From: Ilyonectria destructans
Taxonomy: Eukaryota; Ascomycota; Sordariomycetes; Hypocreales; Nectriaceae
DNA length: 64,000 nucleotides
Assembly: GCA_020740775.1 (NCBI GenBank)
Contig: JAHEWK010000001.1
Span: forward strand, 3,348,001-3,412,000
Reading direction: 5' to 3'
The translations under genes were made by a program, and so were the position numbers. The notes beneath the pieces were generated by a model, which was not told the origin of the DNA, made no database searches, and worked only from the letters and a program-made list of their open reading frames with translations. Of this stretch, positions 45,016 through 56,976 are shown piece by piece. The stretch's first letter is position 1. Each line of letters begins with the position of its first letter.

Positions 45016-47980
45016 ATGGACGCCGCTACCATCTTCCGGCAGGGCATGGGTCCTGTCGGGCCCCGTATGAACCATGCCTTCATGAGCCATCCCCAACAGC
45101 AGCAACCGCCGCCGCCGCAACAGCAGCAGCAACAGCAGTTCCGAAAGGCGCCCTCGCCCCAGGACGACACCTCTGATGGTGACTCCTCTGGCCATCGTAT
45201 TGCCCATACTCTGACGGCGTGCTGCCGCTGTCGACAGGTACTTATTGTCCCGTTTCGTGTCGCAAACCGTAACCCGCCCGCCATGCTAACGCCTCTCTAG
45301 AGGAAAACACGATGCGATCCTACTCTGCCCCGCTGCCTGCCATGCGAACGATCAGGCTCGACCTGCGAGTATCTCGATGCAGCCAAAGGTCGTAAAATCA
45401 ACCGCTACTATGTCATCAAGCTCCAGGACAGGGTGAGACTGCTGGAGGCCGAGTTGAGCCAGTACACCGACGAAGACAACGAGTTTCCAAGGAGCACCGA
45501 GGATATGGTACGCCCCGGCGGAATGGTTCGTCTCAACGGTGGCGACGAGACACCGCGGTACCTCGGGCCTAGTAGCGGTATTGCCATGACGCGGCTTCTC
45601 ATGGAGGAGGCCAAGCGCTACACGGATTCGAAACGCATTTCCGACCTCATTCCCAGTGTACGCGCCCGACAGGCTCGTATGCAATCCATTCAGATGACCG
45701 GCCCGGCGGCACGGAGGAAGAGCTATCCCATGATCAGCCAACACCCCGCTGAGAGCCTACCCACCAGGGCCGTCGCCGATAAGCTGCTGGAAATCTTCAA
45801 CCAAAAGGGTAAGCCTCCCTGGAGTGACATCCGGATTCGTCCTCGTACTAACCGGCTGTAGCTCAACTATTTTGGCCTGTGCTACATGAGGGAGATCTAC
45901 GAGCGGACATGGAGGCGGTTTACGATGGCGATAATGAACCGTATAGGACCTTCATCGTTCGCATGGTCGTTGCCATCAGTTTGCAGAAGCTGGACACCCA
46001 ATATGCCGGTCTAGCGGATAGCTATTACCTGGCTGCGATGCAATATTTCGAGGACATTGTCCGACCCAAGGACCTCAAGACGCTGCAATGTCTGGTCTTG
46101 ATGGGCCAATACTCGCTCCTCACGCCAACTCGGACTCCGATTTACTACGTGGTTGGTCTTGCGACTAGAATTTGCCAGCAGGAAGGCCTTGCGAGCGAGA
46201 AGACGATTTCGACAGGCTACAACCTGAACCCCAAGACGATCGACTTGCGACGACGCATCATCTGGACTGTGGCCGCAATGGAATACGGGTTGGCGCATAG
46301 TATGGGCCGGCCCAACAGCTTTGCCACAGGCGATGACCGTATGGATGTAGACTTCTTCTCGCCTGTCGATGACGAGAACATTACCCAGCACGGCATCAAG
46401 CCGGCTCCCCCAAGCGAGCGCAAGCTCGTGGCCATCCATTTCTACAAGATGCGAATGTGCCAGGCAGAGATTCGGAGGGCGCTCTACGAGAAGAAGAGAC
46501 CAGAACCAAAGAACGACTCGCACCCCTGGTACCAGAGAGTGGAGAAGATGAACAAGGAGTGGCTGGACGCATCGCCAGAGAACCCGGCCTGGTGTAAACC
46601 TTGGTAAGCAATCCCATCCCCGCCTGAGAGCTTCGGACTAACAGCCTCGACAGGTTCACTGGCCGATATCACCAGATGCGAATCTTCATGTACAGGCCGT
46701 CTCCTCAGGTCCCCAAGCCGTCTCCTCGGGCGGCCAAGCTCTGCTACGAAAGCGCGGCATTCATCGTCAACCTGTCTAGCAAGCAGATGGAGAGTGGAAT
46801 CGACATCACCTGGGTCTTCCTACTGACTGTCAACATGTCACTCAACACCCTCCTCTGGTCCGTCTCGTATCCAGTGGTGCGGCAGGAACACCCTCGCGAA
46901 GAGGTGGAGAAGCTCATCAGCGCATGCTTGGACGTTCTTGATCGCTGTGCAGAACGATGGCCCGGAACCGCATCCACTTCCCAGCTGTATCAGATCTTCT
47001 CCAAGGCGTGTTTGCAGAGCTACGATTCGCGCCAGACACCTGGACAGCCAGCCAACTTCTTCACAACACCCCCGTCCTTTACGGATCATCAGTCACCTCC
47101 AGAGGCCTTCTCCCAGACGAACTCTCAACAACCTCCTTATGCGAACCCGCCTCAGTTCAGCTACGTCTTCGACTCCCCCCCTGAGGCGATGAACACTTTC
47201 GCCTTCGACCCCAACTTTCCCCCACCGCAACCCACCTTCCGATCCAACTCGATCTTCTGTAACCCTGCGAGCAATGAACCGACAGGCCGCAGGTTCTCCT
47301 ACTTCCCCCCCGACTTCACCCAGCCCGGGGAAGGGGGTCCGGATGACCCAACACCGCCTGCGACCACGACTCCTGAACAGCACATGGCGTCGCCTCCCGA
47401 CCATCTGTCTGATCAACTACCAACGCCACCTGATTCTGCCCTTACTGGAAACATGACGACGCCCGGCTCTGTGCTCTCCCCACCGAGCAGCATGACGCAG
47501 CAGCACACCCCCAACATGCAACACGCATCCCCGGTTCCGATGTCTGCGCACACCAACATGTCTCCTCCACAGAAGCCAGGTCTTCCCCAGCGTGGACCGA
47601 CCTTCTCTGTCCCGCCGACAAGCCAGTCTGCTCCCGCCCAGCGGCCGCTGCCCGCTCCGAACGGTATTGGCGACTGGTTCTCGCCGCCTCCGCCCTTCAT
47701 CTCCCCCTTCTCCTTCGGCAACATGAGCAACAGTTTCTTCAATGACGGCATGACTGCAGGACCTGGCAATTACGGAGACATGTCGGGCTCCGGCCTTGGT
47801 CTGCAGAACCTCGACGCCGCCGCCATGACTGGGCCCCAGTTTGACTACAACTTTACCCGTCAGGGCAGCCTCACTCAGTCACAGCAGCTCGAGCTTATGA
47901 ACGTGCTCGAGACTGAGGGAATGACGGACATCGACGCCTTTTTGAGCGGTGGCACGGTGCCTAACACGAGGTGGTATTGA
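45016..47980 (+). CDS. Zn2Cys6 transcription factor with fungal_trans domain and polyQ
   Basis: Four exons: 45016-45237, 45301-45808, 45862-46603 and 46654-47980, giving 932 residues; introns of 50-63 bp keep frame. A poly-Gln/Pro tract occupies residues 27-41. The Zn2Cys6 cluster has cysteines at 69, 72, 79, 86, 89 and 96 (CX2CX6CX6CX2CX6C), and the first intron splits it after residue 74. A linker and coiled coil (VIKLQDRVRLLEAEL) follow. The fungal_trans region spans about residues 240-560, including the IDLRRRIIWTVAAMEYGLA block. The last 350 residues are Pro/Ser/Thr/Gln-rich and probably carry activation. It resembles developmental regulators of the RosA/NosA type in the zinc cluster, but I hold that only weakly. 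It is a divergent neighbour of the other Zn2Cys6 gene. Confidence 0.88.
45091..45141. repeat. CAG/CCG trinucleotide tract (polyQ/polyP)
   Basis: CAG/CAA and CCG/CCA codon runs inside the second Zn2Cys6 gene encode Q4-P4-Q7. Length variation between strains is likely. Confidence 0.75.
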
Positions 47981-49326
47981 GAACACTTGACGAATTTTGG
48001 GTACGCTATATAGCGGACGGAGGAGAGGGCTAACATGCATGGGGAGGCGTTTCTTGCTTTGATCTGTAAATAGCATTAGAAGCCTTCTTGGACGATTACG
48101 TGAATGATAGAACCTTTTTCTCTTAGACTTCATGCTGGTGTATCCTTTGTCATGATTCGACTACTATAAACTGGACATGATTGTTAGGAGGCAACGTCGG
48201 AAACCATGCACGTTTGTCCCCCGCGGGCTACCCAGGGTATATGCATTGCAAACACAAGTACGCGTCGTCTTAGTCCTAAAGATAAGTAAATAATACACTA
48301 AATGTGATATTTAGGAAGGGAATTTAATATGACTAATTCTTAGTATTGATACCTCGTAATGATTTTCTTTATTTGGTTCGCTCATGTTCGATTCAGGGGT
48401 CACTCGCGGCAATTTTCGGAGCAGTGCTTTCATGGTCATAGTCGTCAGATGGAGGGGACTCACCATAAGGCGTTCGTCAGGGACTTTTCGGTGAAGACTT
48501 TAAAATGAAGTTGTACTGTGAATACAACGCTGGCATGTGGCTTTCTGGCGGCAGGTATTGAGCTTAGACGAACAAGAATCAATATATGCACTTAGGTGCC
48601 TCTATACAGAATCCATCCCACAGCAGCTACGAGAATTAGTCAAGAATTCTCGACTCGGGTATTGTTGTGGTATCTCAGTTTCCGAGGATAGTATAGATGG
48701 AACAAAAACACCTTCAAGACTGGCCCTCAAGTATCTTGAGGTAAATACTCATTCTCTCGTTAATCGATATCCGCCGCCTTGAAAACAAATGAGGGCCTCG
48801 GCGGTTCCTCGAAGTTTAACTTTCTCAGTTTAAATAATACTTGGAAGATGCTCATTGCAGTTCGTGGTGTTTTCCATAAAGACGGAGCAATGTGGTGTAG
48901 ACCATCATGGGTGAGATTAATAAGCCATTGCCGTTAAGGTCGACAGTGCTGAGAGAAGGGTTGGAAGCCCATCACGGCTACAGCCGGTGATGTTCCCAAG
49001 TTCGCCACCACGTAGAGATGGTTTATCGAGTCTTCTTGACCACCATTTCAAAGCGAATACGGAAACTGTCAAATATGGAACTTGGTTGCGTGTACGTAAC
49101 GAGGGTGTTTGATTTGATAAATAGTTCAATATAGACGGATGAAGCGAAATGAAAATAAACAAGAAGCGAAGGAGCGTTAAAGGAAAACCGCCACAACAAC
49201 ACGGTTCGTTCGACACTGCGTTTTCACAAGTCCCCCATATATACTCTCCACGATGAAGCTCACTTCACATCGACGTCTTGGCCTCACGGGAACGCTGCGG
49301 CTCCGTTTTGCTCACAGAATCTGAGC
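47981..49326. other. Convergent intergenic region with AT-rich island
   Basis: 1.3 kb between converging stops. About 48,250-48,900 is AT-rich and contains a lone frame (48537-48782) without a recognisable domain. It could be decayed repeat DNA. Confidence 0.5.
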
Positions 49327-50965
49327 TCACAGGCACTGGGAGTAGAAGTCGTTGACCTTGGTGCAAGTGTAAGGAGACACACAAGTCTTGCTGCCGGTCC
49401 AGGTCTGGCCGCCGCACTGGCCCCAGTGGGCAACGGGCGGATCGGTGGGATTGGTGGGAGTGGTGGGATCGGTGGAACCGGTCGAGCTGTAGGTCGAGCC
49501 GATGGGGCCGAACTTGATGTTGGAGAAGGAAACGGCGGAGTTGGGAACGTTCTTCTCGAGGTCAGAGGGGACACCGGAAGTGGTCGCGCAAGAGCCGCGG
49601 GCCGCGCCAAGCTTGGAAGAGCCGGCAGGGTAGGTCGAGTCGAGCCAGAGCATGTGCGAGTAGTGCTGTAGACGTCGGAGTTAGTTCAGGAATTATAGGG
49701 AGGACGAAGAATATATGGGATGTGTAAATACTTACGTCGTGCCACAAGCTCATGACCAGAACCATGGGCGCAGCGAGGGCATCGCTCATGCGAGAAAGGC
49801 CACCGTGGTCACCCCAGGAGTCCTCATCGCCGAAGACGCTCTTCTGCTTAGTGCAGTAGTCGGCGGTGATGGAGCTTCCGGAGACGCCAGAGATAGTTGA
49901 GGCGGCGTTGGAGATGACCTTTCCGTTCTGGACGTAGAGGCGCTTGATCTCGGACAGCTTGCCGTTGGTGCCAGTGAGGAACTGGGTGACGACGGTGACC
50001 TTCTGGGTGGTGTCGACGTTGAAGCCGGAGCCGGGGCCGTAGAAGGTCTTGTTGCCCTGGCGGTAAGCGTTGAAGTCGCAACCATCGGGATCACAGGTGC
50101 CGGCGTAGCGGTCGGCCGAGTAGGTGCCGCCACAGGCGTCGCCCTGGCAGGAAACCTGGGTGAGGCCATCACAGGGGTGGGGAGTGTAGGCAGTCGAGAT
50201 GTCGTTGGCCTCCCAGATATCCATCTCCGGACAGCAAGTGCCCAAGCCTCCAATACCGGCGTTGATGTCGTCCGCAGAAGGCACCCAGTCTTTCACGTTG
50301 GCCTGTGGCAATGGTTAGCGAGGTCCGCTGGCGACGAGTGTTTCCTAGATGCTTACCACTCCGTTGATGAACTTGACATCACGAGGGCACTGGCTGTCAC
50401 AGTAACCAGTGCCGTACTTGGCTCCAGCCTTGTTTCCGCTGTACTTGGCTTTGCCGCCATCCTCGTCCATGGAGACAAAGTACAGCGCGCCGTTCAGGCC
50501 ACAGCTGATGTCCGAAACATCGACGTCAAAGGTAAACTCGTTGCCGAGCAGGGTGAACATCTCGTAGGTGTTGTCGTCCTCCATGAGGTAGAGACGGCTA
50601 CCAATGTTGGTGCTGTAGGGGCCCTTGGTCACGAACTTGAGGTTGAGCTGGTTGCCGCTGGTAGTCACACCGTAGGTGCCCGGGTAATCGGCGCCATCCA
50701 GACAGCACTTATCGGCGCAGACCTCGTTGCTCGTGCAGATGGACGTATCCCACTTGTTTCCGGTGTAGCAGTTGGTTGTAGATGTAGTCAGATGGGTCCA
50801 TCGCCAGTTCGCGTCGACGACAACGGAGCCGGAAACACTGGTGCAGCCGCTGGTGGTGCACTTCGACCAAGTCAACTTGGGATGGGTCTCGGCGGTGTTT
50901 GTGCAGACTTGCTGCGCCTTGACGGCGGCGAACAAGGCCGAGAGGGCGGCGACAGTGAGATACAT
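49327..50965 (-). CDS. cbh1: GH7 cellobiohydrolase with C-terminal CBM1
   Basis: Three exons on the minus strand: 50965-50357, 50302-49736 and 49665-49327, giving 504 residues; the introns are 54 and 70 bp. Residues 1-18 are a signal peptide. The GH7 domain follows, with the catalytic EMDIWE motif at E229, D231 and E234, at the same precursor positions as in Trichoderma Cel7A. A short Thr/Pro linker ([17 protein letters not shown]) leads to a CBM1 over the last 34 residues ([12 protein letters not shown]...[12 protein letters not shown]) with its conserved cysteines and aromatic residues. It is a secreted enzyme that releases cellobiose from cellulose chain ends with retention of configuration. 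Length and layout are those of a complete CBH I. Confidence 0.95.
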
Positions 50966-51070
50966 GGTTGAGAATGCTCCGGGCTCTTTGTTCGAGTGAG
51001 TGAAGAGATGTAGATGCTGATGAAGATGGGTACTGAGAGGATATTCGAATTGGAGCAGCGCGGGCTCAAC

Positions 51071-51077
51071 TTATATA
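51071..51077 (-). promoter_or_regulatory. TATA box of the cellobiohydrolase gene
   Basis: TATATAA on the minus strand about 105 bp before the CBH start codon. Confidence 0.6.
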
Positions 51078-51444
51078 GGCATGTTCTCGTCGATTCTGCG
51101 GCAGCCGACAAGACGGCGGAGCGTATACCTGTTTCCACGAAGACCCACGGTTCCCCTGGTGAATACCACACTTCCCGGGCATCGTGAAGGTCGCTGCGAG
51201 GCTGATCTGGCGGTCCTGGGTCCATCCCGGGAGGCCTGAGTTCGGAGTCCGGGCCGCCGTTTCCCCAGCCAGGTCACGAGAAAGCGACGAACTCTGGATT
51301 AGTCCTCTGGAGAGCAGACGACTCTTGGTGTGGGCGCGAGATGGGCAGACGGCCAGCGCCAATTGCGCCGTGTCGGGAGTCGTGCCTCCGTCAACATCGA
51401 GGAGTGGCGGAGGAGTGACGGAGAAAACCACAGCTGGCGCGTTC

Positions 51445-51453
51445 GGCTTAGCC
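51445..51453. promoter_or_regulatory. GGCTTAGCC, possible XlnR/Xyr1-type site
   Basis: The nine bases read GGCTTA on the plus strand and GGCTAA on the minus strand. GGCTAA is the known core for the XlnR/Xyr1 cellulase activators. It lies about 480 bp upstream of the CBH start codon. Binding is inferred. Confidence 0.4.
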
Positions 51454-54322
51454 TCGCTCGGGTTCCCCGGGTTGATAACCTCCGTGACTATCTCAGTCAA
51501 GCCGTAAGACGCTCGATGGATAAAATGCGGGTGAATGGAGGAGGAGGGAGAAAGATCGGATGGTTGCCGAGGCATGTGCGACTTTGGAAGCTGAAGTCCG
51601 ATGCTGTCTCGTGCCCTCATTGGAGGGCGTTCCGATCGGGACACGGAGGCCATCTGCCGTTTATACTGGGGCCGTGCCGGCATGGATCGTGACCACTCAG
51701 GGCCGCCCATATCGTGCATCTTATTGAGACTTCAATTGTTTGAATTAAAGGCTGAGCCGGCATCGTGCCCTTCCCGTGGCCTTCCAGTGCCCCGCCGAGA
51801 TCGTGCCATGGTTTAAAGGGGCGTGGGCGTCGACCGAGTTCAAGCTCTCATCTTCGTACAACTGCCAAGCCCAATCACGATCCACAATCCAGGATCAATA
51901 TCCCGCCTACAACTTGCTGAATTGCCAGAGTGCTGTCACCGGATCCGCCGTCCCTCTTTGGGAACCAATTCGGCAGCTTCCTGCGTCGATAGTTGCGGCC
52001 CGACGCCAGGTGAGCCGAGGGTGTTGGACCCAAACTGTTGGCCATCTGCCCCTTTCATTTCTCCTCCATCAAGTAGGGCGCCATCGCCACAGTCAGTGTA
52101 ATTAGGCTTGCAACGTCGGGATCCCGATCCGAAGTTGCTTAGACGCTGTGACTACAGGTCTTGGCTGGCGGTACACTGGAGCACATTTCCAGGGGTATCA
52201 TCATCTAGGTGCACAGCTCGGCTGCTCGGTTCAAGGGACTTGAGTTAATAGGATTCACTATTATGCCGATGAATATAGCCCACAGACCAGTAGTGTCGAG
52301 TTTGGCTATAATGATGCTCATGTTGAAGAACGAAGCCTGACCCAGGGGTTCTGCCATATCAGCTTTGCGAGTTCATGACCGACCGAACAGGATGAAACTA
52401 GGCAAACTTCATCTCACTCATCAGTCAACGTACAAGATACTCAGACACTCCCGTTTGAACGTTCATAAGTTTCGGCCCGTCGGGAATAGCCCCGTCCGTT
52501 TCCACTTTCATTACATCAGTGCCATTGATATTGCGATCCGCTTGGCCTCGCCGTCATCGTATGTTTCCACAGAAGGTTGCTTCTGCTCTAAACCGGGCCC
52601 TCGCTTGCCCACAGCCACCATACTTCTCGGTGCTGTCACTGTGAGGCACGGCTTCCCGTTCCGTCGGAGCCTTGAGGCCAGTTCCAAGATCCCTGGGCTC
52701 AGATCCCGCAGCTAAGACTTCCCCACAAGCCATGTCGGTCCTCGAGTCGGCATTCTCGGGCGGATGAGTTTATGGTTGCATCGAACTGACCTCTCATATG
52801 AGAGCAGCCGTCACGTTGACAATCTCAATGCACATGTGACATGCAGAGCGTGGAGCGAAGTGACCCTAAACAGGGACAAGGCTGGGGAAGCTCCGGGGCG
52901 GTCGGGCCCGTCTTGGCACTTGGAAGCAGACAAGCTTGGGTATTCTGCTTTTTGCATTCTTGTTAATCAGCCACAATATTTTGCCAACGCCAATTTTTTG
53001 CATGCTATCATTGAAAGCAAAGAACCAACCTCAAGATAATCTATCTCAAGAGCGGCACATCACTTTCAAGGGCGCCCCGCTTAGGACGATTGATTAACGC
53101 AATTGCCTGTCAATTCAAATGCTAGTGGTTTAGTTACTAGGTTCATTAATTTACAGCAAGGGGTTTTAAATATACTAGTTAGGCGATGCTGTAGTCAATG
53201 CGCCTTGTCAGAATAGTGATAGTGGTTCTGATTTAACCGAAAGGTTTCATATTCGGCTGTGCCAGGGAATTGTCTAACATATCGACTTGACACAGACGGC
53301 TTGATAATTTATATGCCGCGATTAACACTGGGGTTTGGACACTGAGGAGCAGTTAGGAACAGGTTGAGACAGGTTGCACTGATACCAACCTACCGGGAAA
53401 CGCCGTGGTCTTGAGTAATATGGCCTTTGTATGTATGACCAGTAAGGTTCAATGGTATGAATAGCTATCACGCAATAAGGAATGTTTGGAGAGTGTATGT
53501 TCGATGTATCGACGTAGGGTAAGCCACTTTTGGATTAGAGTGTTGGTTCTGCGTAAGGTCAATTCTAAGAACAAATTACTTGAATGGTATCAGCAAATTT
53601 GGATTTTATATTTATGGCCTTCCCTATCAAGACTGATTGGACAGATAGCTGGCTTTATTTGGGGTTGCCAACCTTGGAGGTAGCTAACATTCTCTCTCTC
53701 ACTTCTCGATAGCTTCAATTCGCAACCTCGGAAGATCAGACTCTACCCGACACCGGATTTGAACACGTCTGAATAACATAATGCCTTGAATTTGCTGTAT
53801 AGTACATAGATCAACACGCCTAGAATTGCCAGTCTTTCAGATGCTAGGCCGAGGAACCGACGAGTCTTGGAGATGGCCGACTCCATCCATGACAAGGTGG
53901 TGTGAAACTGCTGTATGCCATCAAGCCTGGTGTAAATCAACCAGGCCACCGGCTTCATATACTTTACACAAAATCCCCCAAGTCTACAACCACCCCTCCG
54001 CCTCCGAGGCCTTCTGAGAATTACTAACGTCAAAAACCATCCACTGAGGAATTCCATCCTCCCGAGACGCCAAAACACTTCCCTGCCAAATATCCACCGC
54101 CCCAAGCTTTTGCTCGCAAAATTAGACTCCAAAACATGGTTGATGCGCAGTGCCAGTGTGCTGTCTCTGCTATGAATGGGCAAATCGAGACGCCCTTTGT
54201 TGGGCACGGGGGATCTGCCGCACTCGGTAAAGTTGACCCTTGTCTTGGCAAGGAGATTGGAGAGGCGCACGCTGGGGCTGCTCGAATGCTGATTTCTCTT
54301 GACTGAGCTCAGCAGCGGGTTC

Positions 54323-56135
54323 CTAGGCCGCGCGAAGGTCGAGCAGGTGTAGATTCTTGGTCTGGCGAGGAAGCCGTTGGTCGCGCTCGTAGAGGTAGCC
54401 ACAGTTGGCGCAGAGAGTCTAGAAAATGGTTAGTGACTCGACGTCGCGGCATGTAGAGACAAAGACTTACCCTTGGACCCGCCGGGCCGTCTCGCACAGC
54501 CCAAACGCTTGTTCCCCAGATTCGGCAGTGCCAGCATCTCCACTGGAGTCTCTCCTGGTCGGTCAGGGCACCACCTCCTCCATATCCACCAACATCGGGA
54601 GTTCCGCGCCCACCCGGCGTCCCGCCCCGTCCGAGGGGGCTTAGACTTCGGAATCGACGCTTCTTCTTGGAGCGCTCTCCTCTTCCCATCCTCTCCTCTT
54701 CCACCTCAACAGGGCCACCGAACGGTGCGCCCCCAAGCATGCCTGTTGTGGAGCTAAATCGCGCCGTCTCACGGCGTAGTCGGCGGACTTGTCGTTCACG
54801 GTCGCCCTCACGTTTCTCAATCTCCTCCTTGCTCAGAATCTCGACCTTGGGCTCCCACTCATCCGCAAGTTGTTCCGGGTCATATCTCCATCCCGCATCT
54901 GCTCCATGCGCGGCATCATTTGGTAGCTCTTGTTGTAGGCCACCCCATCCGGAGACGAGACCACCTGCTTCACATGCTTCCTTCTTGAGACGCAAAACAG
55001 CTTCGTAAATGGCGTGGGTCATCGCGGGTACCCATTCTCCAGTCAACCCGAGGTCTGCACAGGTCATCTTCGCAAATGCCTCCGCCGTGCCCGGGGGGTG
55101 CAATAAAGACCATTCAAACTTGTCAGTGTAGAGCATCGAGGCCAGGTTGAGACTCAGGTTAACAATGCACCGGTATGTGTCATCGGGGTTATAGTCGTCG
55201 GAGTCGGGGAGGATGGGCGTGGCCTCAGCAGTGACATCCGGGGCCTGGGTTTGGGTTGGGGTAGCCGCACCTCCGGTCTGGGCTGGAGTATCGGGCCTTG
55301 AAGGACCCCTCACAGCGGAGGCGGGAGAATCGTCGCGAGACTTGACGACCAAGCTTGGTCTAGGAGTCCCGTTGACTGTTCCGCCTGCTCCAGCAGTGGT
55401 TACTTGTTGAGTAGGTGGGACTGGCTGCTCAGTGTGGAACAGTGGGTGCAGAGCGACACCCGCGTATTCCTCCAGTTGCGTCCGAATCTGCTTGCTGATC
55501 TCGGCGATGACAATTGCTCGGTTGGGGAGATCAAGGTCCTGGACCAAGGTCTGTGCGAACTGGTCTGTTGTGATGAGGGTTTCGTGGAGATTCCAGCAAA
55601 AGATGTCTCGCAGTTTGTATGGCACCGTCATCTCCTGTGACCGGTACTGGGGTAACGAGATGTCGACGGAGGCCGGGTTTGGCGCTGGGAATGGGGCCTG
55701 CGGAATGAAGGCAGGGATGTCCAAGTCGATTCGAATCGGGATCAGGGTGAGCGGCAGGTTTGCCTGAGCAGCATTCTGCTGGTCACTTCTCACTGGGCGC
55801 ATCTTGCCCATCCAGTCGCGCCAGATGCCCTGGACGTCAACAGGGTCCTTGGTGTCCTTGCCAGCCTTGTCTGCCAGCTCCTGCCTGCTGACGGAATCCT
55901 CCTTGCGCAGGCTTCGTAGGCCGGTCGGCCGACGACGAGGATCGTCGCTATCGTCATCGAGGTCGTCGTATCCGTCCTCGGCATAGTTGATGATGGTCGT
56001 TCCTCGCTTCGTGGTCCGCGATATGGGGCCTGTAGGCGCGCTGCTGGGGAGGACGGGGGTGAGGAGGGAGTTGTTGTAGCCACGCAATCGCGGCGCATAG
56101 CTGGACAAAAAGGCCTGGGGCTTCGATCGTTCCAT
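54323..56135 (-). CDS. sfh1: Snf5/Sfh1-family chromatin remodelling subunit
   Basis: Two exons, 56135-54471 and 54418-54323 on the minus strand (52-bp intron, GTAAGT...TTCTAG), giving 586 residues. The SNF5/INI1 homology region spans about residues 170-390, with two related halves (VPYKLRDIFCWNLHETLIT; YRCIVNLSLNLASMLYTDKFEWSLL) separated by a Pro/Thr-rich insert. A basic Arg/Lys region follows near 440-500. The C-terminus carries a GATA-type zinc finger with C534, C537, C558 and C561, and the intron falls between the two cysteine pairs. It should be a core subunit of an RSC or SWI/SNF nucleosome-remodelling complex in the nucleus; Sfh1 versus Snf5 is not settled by sequence alone. Confidence 0.9.
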
Positions 56136-56976
56136 TGTGCACGCTAGGAGACCCTGAGGGTCATCTCATGCTGGAGTAAGGGAGCGATGCGGACGCGCAA
56201 CGGGTGGGCTCGCCTTGAGCCTAGACCCGAGACCCAAGAGCCGGGGAACGGTGCGAGAATCGCAAGGAGAGCGCGATGATGGCGGCGATTGCGTTGCGAT
56301 GGCGGCGCTCGTCGGGGAGAGAGGGCGTGGTGGGGTGGTGGGATAGGCCGTGATGGGATCGAGGGTGGTGCTTGATGGAGTCGCGACCTGGACGACCTTT
56401 TTCTCAATCGCGTCGCTGTCTGCTCTGCCACAAATTCACACGGCCAAGGTGACTGTGTTATGTAATCCAACGTACAAAGCTTGGACCATCTCTAGCCTGG
56501 TCACCACCTAACTTACCCTATACCTCCATATCGCGCGAATCGGGAAAATGGGTGGGGGCCGCTGATGTCCAGCCGTTGAACCCAACTCCACTTGTCAGAT
56601 CTAACGGATGAGCCGCAGCTTGATGGTTGGTTATTCTATTTACCTCCAGGATTTGATATAGTTCATGTACACTCTGCCAAGGCAAGTCCCCATTATTTTC
56701 CTCCAAATAGAAATAGGTAAGCTACATTAGTAGGTATAGGCGGAACAATAACCACACCCCGATACCAATGGCCTGCAAGTAGCTTGATGTAACCACGGAA
56801 ACACCCAGGTCTCGTGCTAAAATCGTCAGGTCGCAAAATTCAATACATTTCCTCAGTGTTCTTGCTAGCCCCCCGCGGGCATGGAGAAGATGGCCCCGAC
56901 CATTGGTAGCCTCCAACAGTGAGAGAAGACCGAAGACGCAATCGCTTATTAGATTTTGCGTGGCTTCGGGAAGCTC
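56136..56976. other. Sfh1 promoter and CAP gene 3' region
   Basis: 0.84 kb without a supported gene or repeat. Confidence 0.5.

Larger units (their letters stand above)
50966..54322. other. CBH1 promoter and long intergenic region
   Basis: 3.4 kb with no supported gene. The 50966-51750 part is the probable cellobiohydrolase promoter (TATA-like box and a GGCTTAGCC element are listed separately). From about 53040 to 53700 the DNA is AT-rich. Short frames at 51776-52105 and 53486-53683 have no recognisable domain. Confidence 0.5.

Noticed and set aside
53745..53775. GTTCAAATCC on the minus strand, tRNA B-box-like
   Set aside because: The flanking bases do not form a T-stem, and no other tRNA arms are present.
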